This document shows positions 1-8,165 of a DNA stretch of 34,340 bases, piece by piece (the stretch's first letter is position 1; each line of letters begins with the position of its first letter). Under the pieces are notes generated by a model that was not told where the DNA came from, did no database searches, and saw only the letters and a program-made list of their open reading frames with translations. Location of the stretch: NCBI GenBank assembly GCA_022649925.1, contig JALCOX010000014.1, forward strand, positions 1 through 34,340. The letters are read 5' to 3'. The position numbers and the translations under genes are program-made. The stretch comes from Bifidobacteriaceae bacterium (GTDB lineage Bacteria; Actinomycetota; Actinomycetes; Actinomycetales; Bifidobacteriaceae).

Positions 1-101
1 GCAAGAAGAGTGATTCTTCCTCAACGACACCCTCGGCGTGGTCTTCGGCGCGGGACAGTGGGCGACGCAGCGCGACGGGTCAGACCTCCGAAAACGAGCC
101 A

Positions 102-539
102 ATGGATAAACAGCACATCATCCGCCTCATTGTCGTCAAAGCTGCGTACCCGCTCGTCGCCTTTTGCATCGCGGGCGCGGCCTTCGTCTTCGTGTGCGCG
201 GCGGCATTCTGGCTGTCGAATGGTTCCCTGGGAACAGGTAATCTCGCAAGTGTTGGAGTCAGCATTTCGGCGTCGACGCAGGCGACCGCGCGACCCGCCT
301 TCTCGGGACTCCTCATCGCGTGGGTTATCGCGCTCGTCATATTCTGCGCCATCACGATTTTCAAGGAGTACAAGAAACGGGAGAAGCCGAAGGTCTCCCT
401 CAGCGACGACGACCTCGTTCCCCTCGACGAAATAAAAGTGCGAGAGGATATCCCAGGAGCATCTAATCCCTCGGACGCGAACACTCCGGTCGCGCCCCCG
501 TCACCACCACGAGCCCGACGGAGCAGCAGCGGCCGATGA
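102..539 (+). CDS. Hypothetical membrane protein with two predicted TM segments and an acidic/Ser-Pro C-terminal tail; may start upstream of the window
   Basis: ORF with hydrophobic segments (VVKAAYPLVAFCIAGAAFVFVCAAAFWL; FSGLLIAWVIALVIFCAITIF). The frame stays open to the window's left edge, so the start is uncertain. Confidence 0.55.
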   Translation: MDKQHIIRLIVVKAAYPLVAFCIAGAAFVFVCAAAFWLSNGSLGTGNLASVGVSISASTQATARPAFSGLLIAWVIALVIFCAITIFKEYKKREKPKVSLSDDDLVPLDEIKVREDIPGASNPSDANTPVAPPSPPRARRSSSGR

Positions 540-588
540 GATCGTAGGTCCTGAAACCGCACGAACAAGGCAAGGAGAAATAGAGAAC

Positions 589-2205
589 ATGACGAATCGA
601 CACCCCATCACGAGGGCACTCGTATCTGTTTTCTACAAGGACCATCTCGACGTTCTCGCAACGGCATTCGTCGCGGCGGGGACAGAAGTGGTGTCAACGG
701 GTTCGACAGCAAAGAAGCTCTCGCAACTCGGCGTCAACGTCACGGAAGTCTCCGAAGTGACCGGATTCCCGGAGAGCCTGGACGGTCGTGTCAAAACCCT
801 GGATCCGCATATTCATGCCGGAATTCTCGCGGACATGACCAACCCCGAGCATCGCGCCCAGCTCGAAGAGCTCGGCATTCGCCCCTTTGACCTTGTCGTG
901 TCTAATCTCTATCCCTTCGCCGAAACAGTGCTGAAGGATAGCAGTGACGCGGAAATCATCGAGAAAATCGATATCGGTGGCCCCTCAATGGTGCGTGCCG
1001 CTGCAAAGAACCACCGCAGCGTCGCCATCATTACGGATCCCTCCGACTACGAACTGGCCGCACAGCGCATCGCCGACGGCACGGGTTTCTCGCTTGAGGA
1101 GAGGGAATACCTCGCCGCTAAGGCCTTCGCACACACGGCGGCTTACGATGCAGCGATCAGAGAGTGGACGTCGAAGAAGTGGCAGAAGCCACAGACCCTT
1201 GGTGTAGCCTCCGACGAGGCGGCCGCGCCTGTAGCCAAGTTCGCACCCACGCTCACGAAGTCGTGGAATCTGGCGCACACGCTGCGCTACGGCGAAAATC
1301 CTCATCAGCAGGCCGCTCTCTATCTCGACCCCCTGGTCACCAATCGCTTTGCCGACGCCGAGCAATTGGGCGGCAAGGCGATGAGCTACAACAATTACGT
1401 CGACGCGGACTCCGCCTGGCGAACTGTCTGGGATTTTGCCCCGCAGATTGCCGTCGCGGTGGTGAAGCACTCCAACCCCTGCGGCGTCGCCGTTGCCGAG
1501 ACTGTTGAAGAGGCTCATCACAAGGCGCACGACTGCGATCCCGTGAGCGCCTACGGCGGCGTGATCGCGGCGAACACCACGGTCAGTTTGACAATGGCGC
1601 AGACCGTCAAGCACATTTTTACCGAGGTCATCGTCGCGCCCGACTACGAACCCGAAGCCCTCGCACTGCTGCAGACGAAGAAGAATCTGCGCATTTTGCG
1701 CGTCGCAAATCCTCCGATGAACAAGACGCAGTTGCGTCAGATCGATGGTGGGGTTCTCGTCCAAACGACGGATCTCATCGATTCGCTCGGCGACGATTCG
1801 GCGTCGTGGAAGCTGGTCTCGGGAGAAGCTGCCGACGAAGCGACGATGCGTGATCTCCGCTTCGCGTGGAAGGCCATTCGCTCAGTCAAGTCAAACGCGA
1901 TTCTCGTGGCGCACGACGGCGCAACAGTTGGCATTGGCATGGGACAGGTGAATCGCGTGGACTCCAGTCATCTCGCGGTCACTCGTGCCAACACTCTGGC
2001 AGACAATGCGAACCGGACCGAGGGCTCCGTAGCGGCTTCTGACGCCTTTTTCCCCTTTGCGGACGGCATGGAGATTCTCGCAGATGCAGGCGTGCGCGCC
2101 ATCGTGCAACCCGGTGGTTCCATCCGTGACGAGGAGGTCATTGAATCGGCGAAGAAGCGTGGCGTGACGATGTACCTGACCGGTTCACGTCATTTCTTCC
2201 ACTGA
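589..2205 (+). CDS. purH: Bifunctional phosphoribosylaminoimidazolecarboxamide formyltransferase/IMP cyclohydrolase
   Basis: 538 aa. Typical PurH N-terminus (ALVSVFYKDHLDVLA...GTEVVSTGSTAKKL), LRYGENPHQQAALY, KHSNPCGVA and C-terminal IVQPGGSIRDEEVIESAKKRGVTMYLTGSRHFFH. SD aaggag upstream. Confidence 0.97.
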   Translation: MTNRHPITRALVSVFYKDHLDVLATAFVAAGTEVVSTGSTAKKLSQLGVNVTEVSEVTGFPESLDGRVKTLDPHIHAGILADMTNPEHRAQLEELGIRPFDLVVSNLYPFAETVLKDSSDAEIIEKIDIGGPSMVRAAAKNHRSVAIITDPSDYELAAQRIADGTGFSLEEREYLAAKAFAHTAAYDAAIREWTSKKWQKPQTLGVASDEAAAPVAKFAPTLTKSWNLAHTLRYGENPHQQAALYLDPLVTNRFADAEQLGGKAMSYNNYVDADSAWRTVWDFAPQIAVAVVKHSNPCGVAVAETVEEAHHKAHDCDPVSAYGGVIAANTTVSLTMAQTVKHIFTEVIVAPDYEPEALALLQTKKNLRILRVANPPMNKTQLRQIDGGVLVQTTDLIDSLGDDSASWKLVSGEAADEATMRDLRFAWKAIRSVKSNAILVAHDGATVGIGMGQVNRVDSSHLAVTRANTLADNANRTEGSVAASDAFFPFADGMEILADAGVRAIVQPGGSIRDEEVIESAKKRGVTMYLTGSRHFFH

Positions 2206-2237
2206 TCGCAGACACGTGGTCCTTTCATTCACAGGCA

Positions 2238-2276
2238 AAATCGTCGAGGAGAGTCTTCCATTCTCTTCGGCGATTT
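2238..2276 (+). terminator. Long stem-loop after purH, possible terminator or attenuator
   Basis: aaatcgtcgaggagag-tcttcca-ttctcttcggcgattt can form an essentially continuous 16-bp helix including G-U pairs with a 7-nt loop. It is followed by only a short T-rich stretch (tttcttg). Confidence 0.5.
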
Positions 2277-2328
2277 CTTGCGCTCTACGTAGACTGGCTG
2301 AAGTTCGTTCTTAGGGGAGGGATATTCC

Positions 2329-2694
2329 ATGACGTCTCACGGTGTTTCTGACGCGACCACAGAAAGCGCGCCTGAGCAGAAGACGCGGCCGCTCCTCGCA
2401 GAGGAGACGCACGAACATCCTTATGTTTCGGAAGTCCACGAAGGCAAACCCTGGTTTGAGTGGTGCGTGGCGGTTCTCGTCGCACTCAGTGCCGCGTTGG
2501 CTGCTTTTAAACTCATAACTGCTGCAGCATTCCTGTTGGCTGGTGTCTCCCTCGCGTGCGCAACGGTGCGCCTCGTGCTGCGACAGAAGAGCCCTTGGAA
2601 GGTGAGAAGTGTTCTCTTCGACGTGTTCGTCGGATATGCGTTCGGGATTGGGCTCATTGCAACCTACATCAGCATCATGCTGATTTCGCACTGA
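2329..2694 (+). CDS. DUF3017-like small membrane protein
   Basis: 121 aa with an N-terminal hydrophilic region and hydrophobic helices (WCVAVLVALSAALAAFKLITAAAFLLAGVSLACATVRLVL; VFVGYAFGIGLIATYISIMLI). Located directly after purH, a common actinobacterial context for DUF3017. SD gggaggg upstream. Confidence 0.7.
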   Translation: MTSHGVSDATTESAPEQKTRPLLAEETHEHPYVSEVHEGKPWFEWCVAVLVALSAALAAFKLITAAAFLLAGVSLACATVRLVLRQKSPWKVRSVLFDVFVGYAFGIGLIATYISIMLISH

Positions 2695-2775
2695 CAGAGG
2701 TCGTTCCAACCGGGAGGTTCAAACCCCACCGGCCTGAAGGCACGCCAGCCCACTTCCGTGATTCACTCAACGACG

Positions 2776-2818
2776 AAAAAGGTGAGGGCCAAACACTGTT
2801 CGTGCCTGGCCCTCACCT
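2776..2818 (-). terminator. Rho-independent terminator of the aquaporin gene
   Basis: Perfect 12-bp inverted repeat AGGTGAGGGCCA (2780-2791) / TGGCCCTCACCT (2807-2818). An A-run lies on the + strand at 2776-2780, giving a U-tract on the - strand transcript. Confidence 0.85.
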
Positions 2819-2856
2819 GTCATTGCTGGGAGTTGCGGTTTACCCCTCCGATACAA

Positions 2857-3939
2857 CTACTTTTCTTCGGGAGAATCCGTTGCGTCCGCAGACGCCTCAG
2901 TCTCAGACGCCGGTGCTGCGGTTGTGTCAGCATCTTTGGTCTCGATGACGGCGTTGAATTCACTGAGATCAGCGTCATCGGTATATCCTGCGTCGTTGGC
3001 GCCAGCATTTGCAGGGCCCTGAACGGCGGTGAAGGCAGTAGCAGCTGCGGCGTTATCAGCCGAGGCCTTGAAGGAAGCGGAGACGACGAGCACCAAGCCC
3101 ACAATCGCACCTGCCAGGAGCGGAGCAACCCAGAATACCCACAGTTGCGAGATGCTGGCGGTCATGCCCTTCATCTGAGCAAAGAGCGCAACGCCGGTGG
3201 AACGCGCGGGATTGAGGCTTGCACCGTCAATTGGTGCGGTGATGAAGGTCGCTGCACCATAAGCGAGGGCCGAGGTCAGAGCGAAGTTCCTCCTGGGGGC
3301 TCCGTTGGCACCCATCGCGCTGATGACAGCGGAGATGACGACGAGCGATCCGATGAGCTCAACCACGAGGGCGAACTTCATATCGACATTGACCTGGGAA
3401 TTGAGATAGATAGGGGAGTTGGTCCCGAATCCGTTGACCATGAAGCCCCACCACGACTTCTCCGTCAGGCTCGTACTGGTCGGAAGCGAAGGAATGAGGG
3501 GGAGGAGGAGTGCGGCAGCTGCGATGCCACCGAGAACCTGAGCAACACAGTAGACGAGGGCGTCAATCCACTTGATCTTGCTGGTCAAAGCCGCGACGAG
3601 GGTGACCGCCGGATTGAAATGGCCACCGGAAATACGGCCGAAAGTGAAGGCAGCGGCTCCGTAGGCGAAGGCTGCGGCGAGGGCTGTCGAGAACACCGTG
3701 CCACCAGAACCGAGGAGGGTCCAAGAAGCGGCGCCGAGCAACACGAAGATGATGAAGAAAGTGCCGACGAACTCGGCGAGTCCGCGGACGACAAGGCTCG
3801 AATGAAGGCGTTCGCCGCGAGCGCAGTCGCTGTCCTTCGTGCGCGTATCTCCGTTAAAAATGGGGGTTTCGAGCGAAGCTGCCTTTTGTGGCGCTGATTC
3901 GGACGACACCGTTGTTGGTGACTCGAATGATTCAGACAT
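2857..3939 (-). CDS. Aquaporin / MIP family channel (AqpZ-like) with acidic low-complexity C-terminal tail
   Basis: 360 aa. Two NPA boxes, SGGHFNPAVTLVAAL and GASLNPARSTGVALF, six hydrophobic segments, and a start preceded by AAAGG on the - strand. Confidence 0.92.
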   Translation of the reverse strand: MSESFESPTTVSSESAPQKAASLETPIFNGDTRTKDSDCARGERLHSSLVVRGLAEFVGTFFIIFVLLGAASWTLLGSGGTVFSTALAAAFAYGAAAFTFGRISGGHFNPAVTLVAALTSKIKWIDALVYCVAQVLGGIAAAALLLPLIPSLPTSTSLTEKSWWGFMVNGFGTNSPIYLNSQVNVDMKFALVVELIGSLVVISAVISAMGANGAPRRNFALTSALAYGAATFITAPIDGASLNPARSTGVALFAQMKGMTASISQLWVFWVAPLLAGAIVGLVLVVSASFKASADNAAAATAFTAVQGPANAGANDAGYTDDADLSEFNAVIETKDADTTAAPASETEASADATDSPEEK

Positions 3940-4026
3940 ATAATAACCTTTGCTGTGTGTCGAAGGGCGTAAACCCTAAACGTACACATGGAAGTCTACC
4001 AAGTGCATCTGCAGTCGGTAGAGTGC

Positions 4027-4070
4027 AAACACAGTGTTTCCTCAAAGATTACTTCTGTTTCTCTGAGAAA
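4027..4070. promoter_or_regulatory. Two 13-bp palindromes in the aquaporin/rluB divergent intergenic region (candidate operators)
   Basis: AAACAC-A-GTGTTT at 4027-4039 and TTTCTC-T-GAGAAA at 4058-4070, starts 31 bp apart. Confidence 0.35.
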
Positions 4071-4100
4071 CTTTTCAGATTCGGCCACGTTGGGAGAACG

Positions 4101-4874
4101 ATGCCACATCCATACTCTCGCGCCTCTAAGGCGCATTCAGATTCCCCAGAAGGTATTAGACTTCAAAAAGTACTCGCTTCCGCGGGTTTGGGATCACGCC
4201 GCAAGGCTGAGGAGATGATCCTGGACGGTCGCGTTGAGGTCGACGGCGAGCTCGTCACCGAACTCGGTAGCCGGGTTGACCCGGACAAGCAGCAGATTCG
4301 CGTCGATGGGTCGCGCATCCATGTGAACGATAAGCACATCACGTTGGCCTTGAACAAGCCAAAAAAGGTGTTGTCGACCATGGACGATCCCAAGGGGCGT
4401 TGGACTCTGCGCGACATTATCGGTGACAAGTACGAGCGCATTTTTCACATGGGACGCCTCGACTATGACTCCGAGGGGCTCATTCTCATGACGAATGACG
4501 GCGAATTGAGCCAGCACGTCATGCATCCCAGTTACGAAATTCAAAAGACCTACATCGCCACGCTCGAAGGAAAGATCTCCGGCGGGACTCTGCGCAGGTT
4601 GGTGACGACCGGTGTCGATCTCGATGACGGCTTCATCAAGTTCGACAAGGCTGCACTGATTGATTCTCGTCGCGACCAATCCGTGGTGCGCGTCGTGCTG
4701 CACTCCGGAAAGAACCGCATCGTCCGCCGCATGTTCGGTGCCATCGGTTATCCAGTCACTCGTCTCGTCCGCACACACATCGGACCCATCGCTTTGGGAG
4801 ACCTGAAGCCGGGTTCGTACCGTGTGCTGTCAGCAACGGAAGTCAAATCTCTCGAAAAGCAGGTGGGACTGTGA
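4101..4874 (+). CDS. rluB: 23S rRNA pseudouridine synthase (RluB/RsuA family)
   Basis: 257 aa from ATG 4101. S4 domain [33 protein letters not shown]; catalytic [51 protein letters not shown]. The tracked 3888 start adds implausible N-terminal sequence. Confidence 0.93.
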   Translation: MPHPYSRASKAHSDSPEGIRLQKVLASAGLGSRRKAEEMILDGRVEVDGELVTELGSRVDPDKQQIRVDGSRIHVNDKHITLALNKPKKVLSTMDDPKGRWTLRDIIGDKYERIFHMGRLDYDSEGLILMTNDGELSQHVMHPSYEIQKTYIATLEGKISGGTLRRLVTTGVDLDDGFIKFDKAALIDSRRDQSVVRVVLHSGKNRIVRRMFGAIGYPVTRLVRTHIGPIALGDLKPGSYRVLSATEVKSLEKQVGL

Positions 4875-7030
4875 TAACTGTCGCAATCGACGGCCCCGCT
4901 GGGGTCGGTAAATCCAGCGTTTCCAAGGCACTTGCAAAGGATTTTGGCCTCGCCTATCTCGATACAGGCGCCATGTACCGTGCGGCGACGTGGTGGTGCC
5001 TCGACCAGAACATCGATCTCGACGATCAGCAGGCCGTCATTGACGCTGTTCTCGATTTTTGCACTCAGCATCTCGACATCACAGTGAATCCAGACGACCC
5101 GCGCGTCCTGTGCGACGAGAAGGACATCTCTGAGGAGATTCGCAGTCATGACGTGTCGTCTTCCGTGTCTCGGGTCTCCTCCATTCCTCAGGTGAGGCAG
5201 ATTCTCATCGACGCCCAGCGCAGGCTCATTGCCCGCGAGAGTGGGGATGAATCCTTCTCGCAGGGTCGAGGTGTCGTGGCCGAAGGAAGGGACATCACCA
5301 CGGTGGTGGCTCCGAAGGCCGACGTGCGAGTTTTATTGACGGCCCGCGAAGAGGTCCGCCAGGCACGGCGTTCGGGACAGGCGAAGATAAAGGCAGCTCA
5401 CGTGGGTAAGGACGATGTCGCCGCACGTGACAAAGCCGATTCCAAGGTCACCAGCTTCTTGACCGCCGCTCGTGGCGTGACGACCGTGGACAACTCCGAG
5501 ATGAATTTCGAGCAGACGCTCGAAGCCTTTGAGCGCATGGTCGAGAACGTCCTCGACGAAAAGGGCGAGACGTATGAGGCGCCCGAGGAACTCGTCGACG
5601 ATCCAGAATTTTCCGACAACATCGACGACTACGAGCTCAGCGATGAGGACCGCGAACTCCTTGCGGCCAGCGAGGATTCCGACCAAGGTCCTGCTGAGCG
5701 TGCTCGCAAGGCCGTGGGCGTTCTCGCGGTCGTGGGCCGACCAAACGTCGGCAAGTCCACGCTCGTCAACCGCATTCTGGGCCGCCGAGCGGCCGTCGTT
5801 GAAGATACGCCAGGCGTCACCCGCGACCGAGTGAGCTACGAGGCAGAGTGGGCCGGAACCGATTTCCTCGTCGTCGACACCGGTGGGTGGGAAGCAGACG
5901 TCGAAGGCATCGACTCCGCCATCGCGTCACAAGCTCAGATCGCCGTGGAGCTCTCTGATGCCGTCGTCCTCGTCGTCGACGGTCAGATCGGGATGACTGA
6001 CACCGACGAGCGGATCGTCAAGATGCTACGCACAGCGGGCAAACCCGTCACGGTTGCAGTCAACAAGGTGGATAAGAACGATCAGGAATACCTCGCAGCG
6101 GACTTCTGGAGTCTCGGTCTCGGCGAACCCATCGCGATCTCCGCAATGCACGGCCGCGGCGTGGGCGATCTGCTCGACGACGCACTGGCAAAGCTCAAGA
6201 AGGCGGACAAGACGTCCGGTCTTCTCAAGGACACTAACCTCCGCCGCATCGCGCTCGTCGGTCGCCCCAACGTCGGTAAGTCCTCGCTCCTCAACCAGCT
6301 GGCACAGGAGGATCGCAGCGTCGTCAACGACGAAGCAGGGACCACGCGCGATCCCGTCGACGAGGAGATCAGCCTGGGAGGCCAGCAGTGGCTGTTCATC
6401 GACACCGCCGGTATCAAGAGGCGCATGCACCGGGTCTCCGGCGCCGACTATTACTCCTCGCTGCGCACTCAGGCCGCCCTGGAACGTTCGGAGCTCGCCC
6501 TCGTGCTCTTCGACGTCTCACATCCCATTGCGGAGCAGGATCTGCGCGTCATGAGCCAAGCCGTGGACGCGGGCCGCGCAGTCGTCCTGATTTTCAACAA
6601 GTGGGACCTGCTCGACGACTTCGGCCGCGAGCGCATCGAGCGTCTCTACGCCACGGAATTTGAGCGCGTCACGTGGGCACAACGCATCAACCTCTCCGCT
6701 TTGACCGGTTGGCACACCAACCGCATCGTTGAGGCGATGGAGACGGCGTTGACGTCGTGGGACAAGCGGATTCCCACCGGCAAGCTCAACACCTTCCTCG
6801 GCAAGATTCAGCAGGCGCACCCGCACCCGCTGCGCGGCGGCAAGCAGCCGCGCGTTCTCTTCGCAACGCAGGCGTCCACGAGGCCTCCGCGCTTCGTGAT
6901 TTTCACTACCGGTTTCCTTGACCACGGCTATCGTCGCTACATCGAGCGTTCCCTGCGTGAGGAATTCGGTTTTGAGGGCACCCCAATTCAGATTTCGGTG
7001 CACGTTCGCGAGAAGAAAAAGAATCGCTAA
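4871..7030 (+). CDS. Bifunctional cytidylate kinase / ribosome biogenesis GTPase Der
   Basis: 719 aa. CMK N-terminus [21 protein letters not shown]...LDTGAMYRA, then two tandem Der GTPase domains ([16 protein letters not shown]...[23 protein letters not shown]...[10 protein letters not shown]) and a KH-like C-terminus. GTG start overlaps the rluB stop (GTGA). Confidence 0.96.
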   Translation: MITVAIDGPAGVGKSSVSKALAKDFGLAYLDTGAMYRAATWWCLDQNIDLDDQQAVIDAVLDFCTQHLDITVNPDDPRVLCDEKDISEEIRSHDVSSSVSRVSSIPQVRQILIDAQRRLIARESGDESFSQGRGVVAEGRDITTVVAPKADVRVLLTAREEVRQARRSGQAKIKAAHVGKDDVAARDKADSKVTSFLTAARGVTTVDNSEMNFEQTLEAFERMVENVLDEKGETYEAPEELVDDPEFSDNIDDYELSDEDRELLAASEDSDQGPAERARKAVGVLAVVGRPNVGKSTLVNRILGRRAAVVEDTPGVTRDRVSYEAEWAGTDFLVVDTGGWEADVEGIDSAIASQAQIAVELSDAVVLVVDGQIGMTDTDERIVKMLRTAGKPVTVAVNKVDKNDQEYLAADFWSLGLGEPIAISAMHGRGVGDLLDDALAKLKKADKTSGLLKDTNLRRIALVGRPNVGKSSLLNQLAQEDRSVVNDEAGTTRDPVDEEISLGGQQWLFIDTAGIKRRMHRVSGADYYSSLRTQAALERSELALVLFDVSHPIAEQDLRVMSQAVDAGRAVVLIFNKWDLLDDFGRERIERLYATEFERVTWAQRINLSALTGWHTNRIVEAMETALTSWDKRIPTGKLNTFLGKIQQAHPHPLRGGKQPRVLFATQASTRPPRFVIFTTGFLDHGYRRYIERSLREEFGFEGTPIQISVHVREKKKNR

Positions 7031-7146
7031 CGTCGCCAGTTCGCGTGCCGCCCGTAAAGTGTCTCGCGGCACGCCAAGTAGCAGCAATCGAGAGTGCGTG
7101 CTATCTTATACAAGGTGTTTGCGAGAGTGATCTTGTGAGCATTCGT

Positions 7147-7223
<77 letters not shown>

Positions 7224-7242
7224 GAACGTTGGTATTCCAACG

Positions 7243-7270
7243 AAAAGGAGCTTCGTAAGAAGCTCCTTTT
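7243..7270 (+). terminator. Rho-independent terminator after tRNA-Pro
   Basis: AAAAGGAGCTT-cgtaag-AAGCTCCTTTT: perfect 11-bp stem, T-tract on the 3' side. Confidence 0.9.
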
Positions 7271-7324
7271 TACATATTCAGTGAGCGTGTGAGACCAAAT
7301 TCCTTCCCCTTCCCGGGGCGCCGC

Positions 7325-7330
7325 TAGAAT
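7325..7330 (+). promoter_or_regulatory. Possible -10 element (TAGAAT) upstream of the secreted 3D-like protein
   Basis: TAGAAT 39 nt before the likely GTG start at 7369. The -35 is not clear. Confidence 0.35.
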
Positions 7331-7368
7331 GGTGGTTGCATCGATTCTCGACAGGACGGATTTTTATC

Positions 7369-8019
7369 GTGCCTCAGCATGCTTTGCATAAGCGGAGGAG
7401 TCGTGTGCCAATGGCGGCCGCGGCACTTCTCACCATTTCCGTAGGAACCGCGTTCCTGAATTTCCAGAACCTTCCTCTGGATCACTCGGCGAGTTCGAGG
7501 ACTTTCTCCCCAGCGTCAACAATCTCTGTGGCCTCCGCTGGCCAGAGCGGCGATGCGGCAGCGTCGCGAAGCTTCGATCGCGCGGCCATCACCTCAGCGG
7601 GTATCACCACGGCGCAGGGGATGACGAACGATTACGTTGATGCCGATGGGTACAAGGATTTCCCTGAGGAGAGTCTCAAGCTTTCACAGGCGTACAAGAA
7701 GATGCAGGACCAGAGAAAGAAGCTCGCAGCGGTCTCTTCTGCTACAGAGTTCACTCTGCCGCAATTTATGTCCAAAGGTGTCGTGAGATGGGGTGGGCAC
7801 AAGTTCACGTATTATTCCCAATCCGTACTCCCTGGTGGGGGTTTGAACATCCCGGGTCGCCACGTCAATTCCGCTGGATACGTTGTTGACTCTGAAGGCT
7901 ACATCGTTCTGGCAGGGTCCGCGGCCATCGGCACGGTCTACGCGACGCCCTTTGGAGCAAAGGGAAAAGTGTACGACCGCGGTGTGGTCGGGAATCATCT
8001 CGATGTCTATATCCGGTGA
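7369..8019 (+). CDS. Secreted protein with C-terminal 3D / RlpA-like double-psi beta-barrel-like domain
   Basis: Start preferred at GTG 7369 (SD aggacgga); the tracked 7336 TTG is close to the likely transcription start. Signal-like N-terminus (RRSRVPMAAAALLTISVGTAFL). C-terminus YYSQSVLPGGGLNIPGRHVNSAGYVVDSEGYIVLAG...GTVYATPFGAKGKVYDRGVVGNHLDVYIR resembles 3D-domain endings (GN-x-D-V/L-Y). Confidence 0.7.
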   Translation: MPQHALHKRRSRVPMAAAALLTISVGTAFLNFQNLPLDHSASSRTFSPASTISVASAGQSGDAAASRSFDRAAITSAGITTAQGMTNDYVDADGYKDFPEESLKLSQAYKKMQDQRKKLAAVSSATEFTLPQFMSKGVVRWGGHKFTYYSQSVLPGGGLNIPGRHVNSAGYVVDSEGYIVLAGSAAIGTVYATPFGAKGKVYDRGVVGNHLDVYIR

Positions 8020-8165
8020 TTGAGAATCACATTCGACCACACCCCTCATTTTTTTCTGTCCTCAACCCTTCCGACTGATGTCATTGAGTAAGGGCGCGCA
8101 ACATTTCGGTTCGCACCCCACCGTTCTGAGAACGGGAATACTCGATGACTTTGGGAGGATAAGAG

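Noticed and set aside
985-1764. 259-aa - strand ORF antisense to purH
   Set aside because: Mirror-frame ORF in a high-GC conserved gene; no signal or domain.
2716-2737. GGTTCAAACCCCACCGGCCTGA resembles the 3' end of tRNA-Pro (7199-7220) at 19 of 22 positions, possible att site or tRNA remnant
   Set aside because: The T-stem would not pair, no other tRNA parts are visible, and no integrase is present. Probably chance.
2758-3897. 379-aa + strand ORF antisense to the aquaporin
   Set aside because: Biased composition (Gly/Glu/Arg-rich), no recognisable domain, and it fully overlaps the clear MIP gene on the opposite strand. Likely a high-GC spurious ORF.
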